DNA of 64,000 nucleotides from JADCRZ01 sp041751095 (GCA_041751095.1 JBGSYC010000091.1:1-64000); one strand, 5' to 3'; positions 51,716-61,863 are shown, counted from the first letter of the stretch. Numbers and translations are program-made. Notes: generated by a model not told the origin, from the sequence alone.

Positions 51716-52495
51716 TCAGCCTTCAATCCATTTGGCAATACCAAAAGCACAGGCTCCGGCCAGGGCGCCTATCATCATTACCCGAAATGCTCCCGCCAAG
51801 GGGTTTACTCCTGTCATCCTGCTTTTAAAATATCCGAATACAAACAGGCATACCAGGGTTATTGCTGCTGAATATTTCAACCCCGTAATTGCATTGTCGA
51901 AAAAGAAATAAGGGCTTAACGGAATGATCCCGCCAATGATGTAAGAAAAGCCAATATTGAATGCACTCTTTCCTGCCCTTTTCTGATCCGGTTTGTCTAA
52001 ACCAAGTTCATATTTCATCATAAAATCCACCCACTTCACTTTGTCTTTTGTCATTTCTTCCACGGCCTGCTCCTGCACATCTTCACTAAGGCCGATGTTT
52101 GCAAAAAAAGTTTTTACCTCTTCGCGTTCGCGTTCAGGAAGTTGTTCCACCTCTCTGAATTCCCTTTTCAGCTCTGAATTATAATGATCTACTTCGGTTT
52201 TTCCTGCCAGGTATCCGCCCAGACCCATCGCTATCGACCCTGCAGCTATCTCGGCAACTCCTGCAATAATGATAAGGTTGGTTGAGTCAACGGCTCCGCT
52301 TAAACCTGCAGCCAGCGCAAAGGGAACGGTTAACCCGTCTGACATGCCAATGACCACATCCCTGAGCAGATCCGAACTTTGCAGGTGGTATTCTGCATGA
52401 TCATGGTGAAGATGTGTATCCAATAAGTTGAGTTTAGGAATTAAAGATAGATGAAGTAAAGGAGAGATGGGCCGGGTGAACATTTTTGGGTGCAT
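51716..52495 (-). CDS. VIT1/CCC1-family iron/manganese transporter
   Basis: 259 residues from ATG 52495 (MHPKMFTRPISP); ATG 52483 is an equally possible start. A His-rich stretch, THLHHDHAEYHL, precedes the first membrane helix, whose block LLRDVVIGMSDGLTVPFALAAGL is diagnostic for the family. A second helix (EIAAGSIAMGLGGYLAGKTE) leads to a cytosolic Glu-rich helical region (REVEQLPEREREEVKTFF; VQEQAVEEMTKDK) that binds metal in plant VIT1; three further helices close the protein. It likely moves Fe2+ or Mn2+ out of the cytosol in exchange for protons. Specificity is not readable. Confidence 0.88.
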   Translation of the reverse strand: MHPKMFTRPISPLLHLSLIPKLNLLDTHLHHDHAEYHLQSSDLLRDVVIGMSDGLTVPFALAAGLSGAVDSTNLIIIAGVAEIAAGSIAMGLGGYLAGKTEVDHYNSELKREFREVEQLPEREREEVKTFFANIGLSEDVQEQAVEEMTKDKVKWVDFMMKYELGLDKPDQKRAGKSAFNIGFSYIIGGIIPLSPYFFFDNAITGLKYSAAITLVCLFVFGYFKSRMTGVNPLAGAFRVMMIGALAGACAFGIAKWIEG

Positions 52496-52582
52496 TTCAA
52501 ATTGTCGCCGTTGGTAAGGCGCCACCGTTGTTGCTTAATATTGTTCAATCCTATCCTTAAAGATGCTACTACTAACCCTGTC

Positions 52583-53015
52583 ACCTTATTTCATGAATGC
52601 GACCAAACAGTTGCAAAGTGTTTTGGTAAAGGTAAAACGGTGTTATCTGTTTTTTAATGTATGTAGAATATGCAGTTTTAATAAGGTATATGAGTCTACA
52701 CAAACCGTTTTTCTACTAAGGTGATCGATTAATTGCGTAGTTCAGCTCTTAGAAATAACGGGATTATGCAACTTTAAGGCAATCTGTTCCGGAAACCGCA
52801 ACCCGTCCCGGTATCTATCCACGCGGAGGTCTAAAAATTTTACGTCATTTTTCAATTTAACCTTAGTAGAAAACGGTTTATTCAACCAATCCGACCTTAT
52901 TACCTTATTTCATGAATGCTACCAAAAGGTTGCAAAGTGTTTTGGTAAAGCTAAATGGGTGTTATATATTTTTTTAATGTATTTAGAATATGCAGTTTTA
53001 ATAGGTAATAAGGTA
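52583..53015. repeat. Compound direct and inverted repeat, MITE-like
   Basis: Two ~106-bp direct repeats (52583-52688 and 52902-~53015; both start ACCTTATTTCATGAATGC and hold GTTGCAAAGTGTTTTGGTAAA) flank a 178-bp segment bounded by inverted ends: AAACCGTTTTTCTACTAAGG.. (52702-52722) and its complement lacking one base (52860-52879). No ORF of note lies inside. The layout suggests a small non-autonomous mobile element or the scar of one; no target-site duplication was obvious. The rest of the gap up to 53260 holds nothing else recognised. Confidence 0.65.
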
Positions 53016-53260
53016 GAGTATGCCTGATTACCAATGGCCCGGTGGGGCGACAATTTAAAATGCACCTATATTTCTGGAACGGCTGAACACAAACCGTGAA
53101 TACCGCTTCATGTTTCAGAAGAATCGTTTGATTTTTATTTTCTGATGTAAGCATCGGGAGATGGTTGCCTTATGATGCACGCGATACGGCAGTAATGTCC
53201 GGAATGCCACACCTCCGGGGATGGAAAACACCGATGACTGAAGCGGATCAGCTCCGGGTT

Positions 53261-54496
53261 CTAATCAAGGGCCGATAAACTTTTTCCTATGATTTCCACG
53301 CATTCCTTCATTTGCTCTGCATTGATCGTAAGTGGCGGAGCGAAGCGGATCTTGTTTGTGTGAGTAGGCTTTGCAAGCAGGCCGTTTCGCATGAGCGACA
53401 GACATAAATTAGCAGCCGCTTTTTCATCCTTGTGTTCGATAACGATGGCATTTAATAATCCTTTACCACGAACTTCTTTAATATGCGATGAGTTTAGCTT
53501 GTTCAATCCGTCTCTCAGTAGAATTCCCATGGGGTTGGCATTTTCAATCATCCCTTCATCTTTAAGAACCTGCAGGGCCGTTATCGCTACGGCACACGCC
53601 AGCGGATTTCCCCCGTAAGTACTGCCGTGCTCGCCCGGCCTGATATTAAGCATGATCTCATCATCGCAAAGTACGGCGCTGACGGGTATGGTGCCGCCGC
53701 TCAACGCTTTACCAAGGATCAGGATATCCGGACGGATATTTTCATGATCACAGGCCAGTAATTTGCCTGTACGTCCTAACCCGGTTTGGATTTCGTCTGC
53801 AATAAGTAACACATTGTATTCATTGCATAATCCCCTTACGCCGTGGAGGTATCCATCGTCGGGGATGACTACTCCGGCTTCTCCCTGTATGGGTTCTACC
53901 ATAAAAGCGGCCACATGAGGATCCTGGAAGGCTTTTTCAAGCGCCGGAAGATCATTGTATGGTATGATGTCAAAGCCTGGCATGAGGGGGCCAAAACCTT
54001 TATAGCTCCCCGGATCAGTTGAGGAAGATATCGCGGCGAGTGTTCTTCCCCAGAAATTATTTTCCGCAAATATTACTTTGGCTTTATTTTCTGCAACGCC
54101 TTTTTTCAGGTACGCCCATTTGCGGGCTAACTTGATGGCTGTTTCACCACCTTCCACCCCTGTGTTCATAGGCAACACTTTATCATAGTCAAAATACCCG
54201 GTGATAAACTTTTCGTATTCCCCCAAAACATCATTGTAAAAAGCACGGGAAGTAAGCGTAAGCTTCCGGGACTGCTGAACAAGAGATTCAACGATGCGGG
54301 GATGGCAATGACCCTGGTTTACGGCTGAATAAGCGCTGAGAAAGTCATAGTATTGTTTTCCTTCGATATCCCACAAATGAACACCCGCTCCACGGCTCAA
54401 CACAACAGGCAGGGGATCGTAATTGTGAGCTCCGTACTTTTCCTCAAGATCGATAAAGTACTGCGATTTAGCAGAGGTATCACCGGTGGTTTGCAT
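53261..54496 (-). CDS. rocD: Ornithine aminotransferase
   Basis: 411-residue class III PLP enzyme that transfers the delta-amino group of ornithine to 2-oxoglutarate, giving glutamate-5-semialdehyde. Family-specific blocks: EKYGAHNYDPLPVVLSRG at the N-terminus, YYDFLSAYSAVNQGHCHPRI, MNTGVEGGETAIKLARKW, the PLP-aspartate region LLIADEIQTGLGRTGK, and the PLP lysine in LILGKALSGGTIPVS. EHGSTYGGNPLACAVA is also standard. The gene is single, divergent from the epimerase gene, and not near other arginine or proline genes here. Confidence 0.96.
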   Translation of the reverse strand: MQTTGDTSAKSQYFIDLEEKYGAHNYDPLPVVLSRGAGVHLWDIEGKQYYDFLSAYSAVNQGHCHPRIVESLVQQSRKLTLTSRAFYNDVLGEYEKFITGYFDYDKVLPMNTGVEGGETAIKLARKWAYLKKGVAENKAKVIFAENNFWGRTLAAISSSTDPGSYKGFGPLMPGFDIIPYNDLPALEKAFQDPHVAAFMVEPIQGEAGVVIPDDGYLHGVRGLCNEYNVLLIADEIQTGLGRTGKLLACDHENIRPDILILGKALSGGTIPVSAVLCDDEIMLNIRPGEHGSTYGGNPLACAVAITALQVLKDEGMIENANPMGILLRDGLNKLNSSHIKEVRGKGLLNAIVIEHKDEKAAANLCLSLMRNGLLAKPTHTNKIRFAPPLTINAEQMKECVEIIGKSLSALD

Positions 54497-54717
54497 CTTA
54501 ATATTTTTGGATCAAAAAAATGGTAGAGAGAATGAACGGGAATATGGTTGCTTCAGGCCACGGGGTGATCGAGGAAGTCTAAGTTCTGATCGAGAAAGTG
54601 TAATATGGTAGAACCTGGCTGGATACTTTTATTTTGTGCAAGATACAAAAAGATGATTACCACTTGCCGTTCATTTCAGTCAAAAATTACCTTACTTTAG
54701 AATCTAATCACCCCTGT

Positions 54718-55587
54718 ATGTACGTTATTGAAAATGATTTTCTTGCGGTATCTGTTCAACGAACGGGAGCAGAACTCTCCAGTATTTATCATAAATCACT
54801 CTACCTTGAATACTTATGGAGCGGCGATCCTGCATTCTGGGCGAAGAAATCACCGGTGCTGTTTCCAATCGTAGGCGCTTTAAAAGAAAATAGTTATGAG
54901 TTTGAAGGAAAAACGTATGAGCTGGGCAGGCACGGATTTGCACGTGAACTCGATTTTGGCATCAAAGAACTATCGCCGCACGAAGTAGTTTTAACCCTTA
55001 CAAGTGATGAGAGAACGTTAGCAAAATTTCCTTTCAGCTTTACTTTCGATATACAATATACCTTAAACCAGGACTGCTTAAGCGTTACTTACCACGTCCA
55101 AAATACAGGCAAACCATTTATGTACTTCTCGGTGGGTGGCCACCCGGCTTTTAAAGTGCCCCTCGCGGCCGGCACAAATTATGAAGATTACTATCTTGAA
55201 TTTGCGGAAACAGAAAATGCCGGGCGCTGGCCGATTGCAAAAGACGGACTGATTGAAAGTTCGCCCATTCCTTTACTTGAAAACACAAAAACTTTACCCC
55301 TTAGCAAAGATTTATTCAGCCGTGATGCATTGGTGTTCAAGAACTTTTCCTCGACAGGCGTTTCACTAAAAAGCAATAAAACTTCACATGGTTTCGAATT
55401 TAATTTCTCCGGGTTCCCGTATCTGGGAATCTGGGCAGCAGGTGGAGCAGACTTCGTGTGTATAGAACCGTGGTGCGGCATAGCAGATTCCGTTAACAGC
55501 AACCGCCAACTGGCGAATAAAGAAGGCATTAACAAATTGGGAGCAGGTGAAATATTTTCGAGAACCTGGACGGTGAAATTCTATTGA
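54718..55587 (+). CDS. LacX-like aldose 1-epimerase family protein
   Basis: 289 residues from ATG 54718 (MYVIENDFLAVSVQRTGAEL); an upstream in-frame start at 54634 would add 28 residues not expected in the family. Galactose-mutarotase-like beta-sandwich: WSGDPAFWAKKSPVLFPIVG is the hallmark of the LacX/YeaD-like branch, with YELGRHGFARELDF and FSVGGHPAFKVPL supplying the conserved His residues and FVCIEPWCGIAD the catalytic Glu. It probably interconverts hexose or hexose-phosphate anomers; exact sugar unknown. It stands between rocD and prfC, both unrelated. Confidence 0.88.
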   Translation: MYVIENDFLAVSVQRTGAELSSIYHKSLYLEYLWSGDPAFWAKKSPVLFPIVGALKENSYEFEGKTYELGRHGFARELDFGIKELSPHEVVLTLTSDERTLAKFPFSFTFDIQYTLNQDCLSVTYHVQNTGKPFMYFSVGGHPAFKVPLAAGTNYEDYYLEFAETENAGRWPIAKDGLIESSPIPLLENTKTLPLSKDLFSRDALVFKNFSSTGVSLKSNKTSHGFEFNFSGFPYLGIWAAGGADFVCIEPWCGIADSVNSNRQLANKEGINKLGAGEIFSRTWTVKFY

Positions 55588-55670
55588 CCCGGCGGAACGC
55601 AACATCAAATGTTAACGCTCCCTCGCGGCAGATATCTGCAGAAGCCTTTTCACATGAATGAATGAAAGCC

Positions 55671-55678
55671 TACCTTTG
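55671..55678 (+). promoter_or_regulatory. Promoter box of prfC
   Basis: TACCTTTG, exact TAnnTTTG, 12 bases before the prfC ATG. It is the third TACCTTTG in the window placed just ahead of a start codon. A very short untranslated leader is implied. Confidence 0.5.
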
Positions 55679-55689
55679 CACCCCGAAAT

Positions 55690-57276
55690 ATGAAGTACAC
55701 AAACGAGATCAATAAGCGTAAAACATTTGCGATCATATCCCACCCCGATGCAGGTAAAACAACCTTAACGGAAAAGTTCCTTTTGTTTGGAGGAGCTATT
55801 CAAATAGCAGGTGCAGTTAAAAGCAATAAAATAAAAAAACATGCAACGAGCGATTTTATGGAGATTGAGCGTCAGCGTGGCATTTCCGTGGCTACATCGG
55901 TGATGAGCTTCGAATATAATGGCAACCTCGTAAACCTTCTCGATACGCCCGGCCACAAAGACTTCGCGGAAGATACCTACCGCACGCTTACAGCGGTTGA
56001 CAGCGTAATTCTCGTTATAGACAGCGTTAATGGTGTTGAAGCGCAGACGCGCAGGTTAATGGAAGTATGCAGGATGCGTGACACCCCCGTTATTGTTTTT
56101 ATCAACAAGCTTGACCGTGACGGTAAGAACCGCTTTGACCTTCTTGAAGAAATAGAAAAAGAATTGTCGATCCAACTGCACCCGATGACCTGGCCTATCA
56201 ACAGCGGGAAGGATTTCAAAGGGGTTTATAATTTGTCTGACAAGAGCCTGGTGCTTTTTACGGCCAATACCAAGGCGACCGGAGAAGAAGTTGTAAAAAT
56301 TAACGACCTCGGCATTCCACTGATCGATGACAGGCTCGGGGAGCGGGATGCGGCTACCCTGCGCGAGGACGTGGAACTGGTAGATGGCGTACATGGAGAG
56401 TTGAATACGGAAGATTACCTGGCGGGAAAAGTAGCGCCGGTTTTTTTTGGCAGTGCCGTAAATAACTTTGGTGTAAAAGAAATGCTTGACACTTTCGTGC
56501 GTATTGCCCCAACTCCAAGAAGCCGGGAAACATCTACACGCGTGGTGGATGTAAACCAGGACAAGTTCAGTGGGTTTATTTTTAAGATACATGCTAACCT
56601 TGATCCCAGGCACAGAGACAGGATCGCCTTTCTGAGGGTGTGCTCGGGAAGATTTGAGCGGAACAAATATTTTCACCATGTTAGGCTTGATAAAGACGTC
56701 CGTTTCAGCAATCCATATACTTTCATGGCACGAGATAAAGACGTAATTGAAGAAGCATTTCCGGGTGATGTTATCGGCTTATTCGATACCGGAAGCTTTA
56801 AGATCGGTGATACCCTCACTGAAGGTGAAGATTTTTACTTTACAGGGATCCCTTCTTTCTCTCCTGAAATATTTAAGGAAGTGGTCAACAAAGACCCGAT
56901 GAAGACAAAGCAACTGGAGAAAGGTTTGCTTCAGCTTACCGACGAAGGAGTAGCGCAGCTGTTTACACAGTACGGTGGCAATAAAAAGATCATCGGTTGT
57001 GTAGGAGAGTTGCAGTTTGAGGTGATCCAATACCGGTTGCTGCAGGAATACGGGGCTTCTGTGCAATTGAACTCCCTGCCGTTTTACAAAGCATGCTGGA
57101 TCACCAGTAAAGACCCCAAAAAATTATTTGATTTTACCAGGTTTAAGGCTGCCAATGTTGGCGAAGACAAAGACGGCAACCCTGTTTACCTGGCTCAAAG
57201 TGAGTGGTTCCTGAATACCGAGAGGATCAATAACCCTGAGATAGCATTTCATTTTACGAGTGAAATACACCGGTGA
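55690..57276 (+). CDS. prfC: Peptide chain release factor 3
   Basis: 528-residue translational GTPase that recycles RF1 and RF2 from the ribosome after termination. The G domain has G1 SHPDAGKTTLTEKF, switch region RQRGISVATSVMSFEY, G3 LLDTPGHKDFAEDTYR and G4 VFINKLDRDG. Domain II and the C-terminal domain III follow (GFIFKIHANLDPRHRDRIAF; GCVGELQFEVIQYRLLQEYG). Length and order match E. coli RF3. Monocistronic-looking. An imperfect inverted repeat (CCGGCGT / ACGCCGG) follows its stop. Confidence 0.97.
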   Translation: MKYTNEINKRKTFAIISHPDAGKTTLTEKFLLFGGAIQIAGAVKSNKIKKHATSDFMEIERQRGISVATSVMSFEYNGNLVNLLDTPGHKDFAEDTYRTLTAVDSVILVIDSVNGVEAQTRRLMEVCRMRDTPVIVFINKLDRDGKNRFDLLEEIEKELSIQLHPMTWPINSGKDFKGVYNLSDKSLVLFTANTKATGEEVVKINDLGIPLIDDRLGERDAATLREDVELVDGVHGELNTEDYLAGKVAPVFFGSAVNNFGVKEMLDTFVRIAPTPRSRETSTRVVDVNQDKFSGFIFKIHANLDPRHRDRIAFLRVCSGRFERNKYFHHVRLDKDVRFSNPYTFMARDKDVIEEAFPGDVIGLFDTGSFKIGDTLTEGEDFYFTGIPSFSPEIFKEVVNKDPMKTKQLEKGLLQLTDEGVAQLFTQYGGNKKIIGCVGELQFEVIQYRLLQEYGASVQLNSLPFYKACWITSKDPKKLFDFTRFKAANVGEDKDGNPVYLAQSEWFLNTERINNPEIAFHFTSEIHR

Positions 57277-57293
57277 TGCATTTCTGTTGTTAA

Positions 57294-57330
57294 CCGGCGT
57301 TGAGACCATAAATTATTAAGATCACGCCGG
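57294..57330 (+). terminator. Inverted repeat after prfC, possible terminator
   Basis: CCGGCGT (57294-57300) is complementary to ACGCCGG (57324-57330), a 7-bp GC-rich stem with a 23-base loop, 17 bases after the prfC stop. No T-run follows, so termination is only possible, not shown. Confidence 0.3.
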
Positions 57331-57462
57331 GAATTAAAATGAATCTTCTTACATTTATAAAAGCTTCTATCGAAGTTCTTCCTTAATCTTACTCAGCTTG
57401 CAGGTAAGTGCCCCTTAGGACACGATTTGTTTACCGTATTCAAAATACTTCAACTACCAAAG

Positions 57463-60444
57463 ATGAAAACTTTATTATTGCAGACTATATGGATTGTATC
57501 ATCTGCGTTGCTGTTCGCCCAAAAGAAACCACTTGATCATACCGTGTATGATCAGTGGCAAAGTATTTCAGATAAAAAAATAAGCAACGATGGCAAGTGG
57601 GTTGTGTATACCGTTACTCCGCAGGAAGGCGACGGAGAAACGATCATTCAGTCATCAGACCAAAAGTTTCGTAAGGTAATCCCAAGGGGGTATGGTACAT
57701 CAATAACCGAAGACAGCAGGTTCGCTATCGTTAAAATCCGGCCGTATTTTAAAGCCCTCCGTGAAGCCAGGATTAAAAAAAGAATGGCAGACGATATGCC
57801 TAAAGATTCATTAGCCATTGTCATCCTGGGTAAGGATGAAGTTTTCAAGGTCCCGCGCGTTAAAAGTTTTAAGATACCAAAAAGGGCAGGAGGTGCGTGG
57901 ATTTCCTTTTTGCGCGAAAAAGACTTATCCGCCTCTAAGACCCGGTATGTTCCCGACTCATCATCCCAGGTTGCCAAACTTTCCCGTATGGTAGACAGCC
58001 TGTTACAGATTTCCGATAGCCTGCGAGCGCTTGCTGAGGAAATAAAAACAAAAGGAACAATGGCCATGGCGGTAAGTGACAGAAAAGACAGCAGCTCGGC
58101 TATTAAACCGGGTGAAGAAGGCACTGAGCTTGTGTTAAAAAGCTTACTGACGGGCGCAGAAAAGCGATTTGACCGGGTCAGTGATTACTATTTTAATGAT
58201 ATAGGATCTGTGCTGGTTATTTCAACCACGCGGAAAAACAATGATCCTCTTTCTACGGCAGCCGTTTTATGGGTAAACCCGGATAATGGCCGTACCGATA
58301 CTATTTTCAAACGATTCAATGAGATCCGGAACCTTGCTATTCACGAAAACGGCTCTCAGCTTGCGTTTATCGCTGAAAGGGATAGCGTTTCAAAAGCAAC
58401 GCGCAAACAATATAAATTGTGGTATTATAAAACAGGGATGGACAGTGCGCGGTTAATGGCGGACACTACAACGGCCGGCATTGCCAGAGGGCTTACCGTA
58501 AATGAAAACGTAAAGCCCATTTTCAGTAAAGACGGAAAGAAACTCTATTTTTCGTTATCGCAAATCCGACGCGCGCGGGATACAACCCTGGTAGAATTTG
58601 AAACGGCAAGGCTTGATATCTGGAACTATAAGGATGATTATCTTCAACCACAACAACTGGTAGAACTCAGGAGGAACTTACTAAAGGGTTACCTGGCTGT
58701 AATGCAGGTGGGCGTGGACAGGGTAGTGCAGCTCGGTGCAGAAGACGCGGAACAAATAAGCCTGATGGATGAAGGCAACTCGGATTACGTGTTGGGAAGT
58801 TCTACAAAAGGTAATCGCATACAGGCCCAGTGGCTAGGTTATGAGGGAAAAACCGCTTACCTTATTTCTACCAAAGATGGTTCAAGAAAGAATATAACCG
58901 ACAAGCAGCGTGGTAATTTCACTGCTTCTCCGAATGGTAAATACATCTTGTGGTATGATGCTGTTGCAAGGCATTATTTTACGTATAACACGCTTTCCGG
59001 AATTATTAAAAATATCACCAAATCAATTCCCGATACTTTGTATGATCATGAAGATGATCACCCGGATGATCCACCTGCCTATGGAACGGGTGGATGGATT
59101 GAAAAAGACGCCGCTGTATTGATCAATGACAAGTATGACGTATGGCAGGTGGACCCTGATGCAAAGAAGGCGCCGGTGAACATCACCAATGCATTCGGTA
59201 AAAAGAACCGGATAGAATTGAGAAATATCAGGTTTGATGCAGGCGATGAAAGACGATTCCGGAGGGATAGTGTAAGTAACCCGATTCAACCCGGTCAGCA
59301 ACTCATTTTCAGTGCCCTGAATAAAGTGACCAAATACAGCGGTTACTTCACGAAAGGGTTAAATAAAAAGGGCGACCCCCTGGAATTACAGATGTCGCCA
59401 GATACCTATATACAACCGGAGAAAGCGGAAAATGCAGATGTGTTTTTTGTAAACAAGGCCAATATCCAGGAGACCAACGTTTACCTGTCAACCGATCTTA
59501 AAGCATTTACCAGGATCAGTAATATCAATCTTCAGCAAAAAAATTATAACTGGCTGACCTCGGAACTGGTAAAATGGAAAATGTTTGATGGGCGTGAATC
59601 TGAAGGCATATTATTCAAGCCCGAAAATTTTGATTCTTCCAGGAAGTACCCTGTTATCTTTTATTTTTATGAGAAGAATGCCGATGGGTTATTTAACTAC
59701 CGTCCGCCGGCTCCAAGTGCATCCACAATCAACATTCCTTATTTCGTGAGTAATGAGTACCTGGTATTTGTTCCGGATATTTATTATAAAACCGGGCAGC
59801 CCGGAGAGGATGCGTATAACTCTGTTGTTTCTGCAGCAAGATACCTTTCTCTAAAACCCTGGGTTGATTCTGCCCGTCTTGCCATCCAGGGTCAGAGTTG
59901 GGGTGGCTACCAGGTGGCATACCTGGTTACCAGGACGAATATGTTTGCTGCCGCAAGCGCAGGCGCCCCGGTGGCCAACATGACAAGTGCTTACGGTGGT
60001 ATCCGGTGGGGCACGGGGCTAAACAGGCAATTTCAATACGAGCATACCCAAAGCAGGATTGGGGCTACGCTATGGGATAAACCAGCGCTTTATATCAATA
60101 ACTCTCCTTTGTTTAAGGCTGATAAGATAAATACCCCATTGCTGATCATGCATAACGACGCTGACGGCTCTGTCCCCTGGTACCAGGGTATTGAATTATT
60201 TACCGCGCTGCGACGCCTTGGAAAACGTGTCTGGATGCTTCAATATAATGGAGAGGATCATAACCTCGTGGAAAGGAGGAACAGGAAAGATCTCTCTGTC
60301 AGGCTGTCGCAGTTTTTTGATCACTTCTTAAAGGCAGCACCGCCACCAAAGTGGCTCGAGGAAGGCTTGCCCGCAACAATGAAAGGTATCGACTGGGGTT
60401 TGGATGTAAAGCAAACAACCCCTGCAGAAAAGAAAACTTTTTAG
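57463..60444 (+). CDS. Secreted S9-family prolyl-oligopeptidase-like peptidase
   Basis: 993 residues from ATG 57463. A signal peptide (MKTLLLQTIWIVSSALLFA) sends it to the periplasm. A long N-terminal beta-propeller-type region (from DHTVYDQWQSISDKKIS; repeats such as SNDGKWVVYTVT and FTASPNGKYILWYDA) precedes the alpha/beta hydrolase domain. The nucleophile is Ser812 in IQGQSWGGYQVAYLVTR; likely partners are Asp901 in HNDADGSVPW and His933 in NGEDHNLVERRN. It resembles DPP-IV/acylaminoacyl-peptidase-like enzymes that trim peptides for uptake. The propeller is longer than in classical POP and contains a Ser/Lys-rich insert around residues 165-215. Confidence 0.9.
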   Translation: MKTLLLQTIWIVSSALLFAQKKPLDHTVYDQWQSISDKKISNDGKWVVYTVTPQEGDGETIIQSSDQKFRKVIPRGYGTSITEDSRFAIVKIRPYFKALREARIKKRMADDMPKDSLAIVILGKDEVFKVPRVKSFKIPKRAGGAWISFLREKDLSASKTRYVPDSSSQVAKLSRMVDSLLQISDSLRALAEEIKTKGTMAMAVSDRKDSSSAIKPGEEGTELVLKSLLTGAEKRFDRVSDYYFNDIGSVLVISTTRKNNDPLSTAAVLWVNPDNGRTDTIFKRFNEIRNLAIHENGSQLAFIAERDSVSKATRKQYKLWYYKTGMDSARLMADTTTAGIARGLTVNENVKPIFSKDGKKLYFSLSQIRRARDTTLVEFETARLDIWNYKDDYLQPQQLVELRRNLLKGYLAVMQVGVDRVVQLGAEDAEQISLMDEGNSDYVLGSSTKGNRIQAQWLGYEGKTAYLISTKDGSRKNITDKQRGNFTASPNGKYILWYDAVARHYFTYNTLSGIIKNITKSIPDTLYDHEDDHPDDPPAYGTGGWIEKDAAVLINDKYDVWQVDPDAKKAPVNITNAFGKKNRIELRNIRFDAGDERRFRRDSVSNPIQPGQQLIFSALNKVTKYSGYFTKGLNKKGDPLELQMSPDTYIQPEKAENADVFFVNKANIQETNVYLSTDLKAFTRISNINLQQKNYNWLTSELVKWKMFDGRESEGILFKPENFDSSRKYPVIFYFYEKNADGLFNYRPPAPSASTINIPYFVSNEYLVFVPDIYYKTGQPGEDAYNSVVSAARYLSLKPWVDSARLAIQGQSWGGYQVAYLVTRTNMFAAASAGAPVANMTSAYGGIRWGTGLNRQFQYEHTQSRIGATLWDKPALYINNSPLFKADKINTPLLIMHNDADGSVPWYQGIELFTALRRLGKRVWMLQYNGEDHNLVERRNRKDLSVRLSQFFDHFLKAAPPPKWLEEGLPATMKGIDWGLDVKQTTPAEKKTF

Positions 60445-60519
60445 GTTTTAGCATGCCGACTCCGGCTTAAAAAGTGGCGGCGATAGTGTTCAGATAATTT
60501 GATAAAAAGACGGGCATAA

Positions 60520-61863
60520 TTAGTAATCAACCATGATGCCGGTATAGTTATGGGGAGTTATTTTTTTTAATTCCTTTTTCACCACCTGGGGTACATTAAG
60601 CGTGTCAATAAAAGAATGAATGGACTGCTTATCTATTTTATGGTTTCCCTGAGTCAGCTCTTTTAGGGCTTCATAAGGTTTATGGTAATTTTCCCTTCTG
60701 AGAACAGTTTGAATCGCTTCGGCGATAACTGCCCAGTTGTTATCCAGGTCTTCTGCCACTTTTTCGTCGTTGAGTACCAGCCGTTCAAGCCCTCTTTCGA
60801 TAGATTTGATGGCTACCATAGTATGAGCAAAAGGAACGCCGATATTCCGCAGCACCGTTGAATCGGTAAGGTCTCGCTGAAGCCGGGAGATGGGCAATTT
60901 TGAAGATAAATGCTCTAACAGCGCGTTGGCAAGCCCCAGATTGCCTTCCGCATTTTCAAAATCTATAGGATTTACCTTATGCGGCATAGCCGATGAGCCG
61001 ATCTCGCCTTTTTTTATTTTCTGTTTGAAGTAATCCATTGATACATACGTCCATATATCCCTGCAGAAATCGATCAGGATATTGTTGATGCGTTTGATGG
61101 CATCAAAGTGAGCAGCAAGATTGTCATAATGTTCGATCTGGGTAGTAAATTGCTGACGCTGCAGCCCAAGACCTTCCACAAATTCATTGGCAAGCTTCAC
61201 CCAGTCTCTTTTTGGAAAAGCCACATGATGCGCGTTAAAATTCCCGGTAGCTCCGCCGAATTTAGCCGTAAATGGAATATTGATGAATTGCTCAACCTGG
61301 TTTCTGATGCGTTCCACAAATACCATGATCTCTTTTCCCAGCCTGGTAGGACTGGCGGGTTGCCCGTGGGTGCGTGCAAGCATGCTTACATCTTTCCATT
61401 GTTGTGCCAGCAGTTGTAATTGCTGATTCAGGTTGAGCACCATTGGAAGATACTCTATTTCCACGGCGTGTTTCCAGGCAAGGGGTATCGACGTATTGTT
61501 GATATCCTGGGAGGTCAGGCCGAAGTGTATCCATTCATTTCCTTCATCTCCGCCACCTTCCGCCAGTTTTGATTTTAGAAAGTATTCTACCGCCTTAACA
61601 TCATGATTGGTTACCCTTTCTGTTTCCTTGATCTGCTGTGCATCTGCGGGACTGAAATTTTCTATTACCTCTTTTAGAAATTTTTTTGGCTTACTCCCCA
61701 GGTTGAAGAAACGTTTGTCGCCAAGGAAAATGAAATATTCTATTTCAACCATTACGCGGTACTTCATCAGCGCATATTCCGAAAAATAATCCTCCAGATG
61801 ATGCACCTGTTTGCGGTATCTGCCATCAATAGGTGAGATCGCGGTGAGTGTGGTGAGTTCCAT
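60520..61863 (-). CDS. purB: Adenylosuccinate lyase
   Basis: 447 residues. Releases fumarate from SAICAR and from adenylosuccinate in purine synthesis. The start TTLTAISPIDGRYRKQVHHL is the typical N-terminus of the E. coli-like branch; HFGLTSQDINNTSIPLAWK, MLARTHGQPASPTRLGKE (general acid His) and the fumarase-superfamily signature GSSAMPHKVNPIDFENAEG with catalytic Ser are all present. Convergent with the S9 peptidase gene. A TAATTTTG promoter box lies about 30 bases upstream. Confidence 0.97.
   Translation of the reverse strand: MELTTLTAISPIDGRYRKQVHHLEDYFSEYALMKYRVMVEIEYFIFLGDKRFFNLGSKPKKFLKEVIENFSPADAQQIKETERVTNHDVKAVEYFLKSKLAEGGGDEGNEWIHFGLTSQDINNTSIPLAWKHAVEIEYLPMVLNLNQQLQLLAQQWKDVSMLARTHGQPASPTRLGKEIMVFVERIRNQVEQFINIPFTAKFGGATGNFNAHHVAFPKRDWVKLANEFVEGLGLQRQQFTTQIEHYDNLAAHFDAIKRINNILIDFCRDIWTYVSMDYFKQKIKKGEIGSSAMPHKVNPIDFENAEGNLGLANALLEHLSSKLPISRLQRDLTDSTVLRNIGVPFAHTMVAIKSIERGLERLVLNDEKVAEDLDNNWAVIAEAIQTVLRRENYHKPYEALKELTQGNHKIDKQSIHSFIDTLNVPQVVKKELKKITPHNYTGIMVDY

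Noticed and set aside
51528..51911. 127-codon plus-strand frame running into the transporter gene
   Set aside because: Its second half is antisense to the conserved VIT1/CCC1 gene and the first half shows no protein-like pattern.
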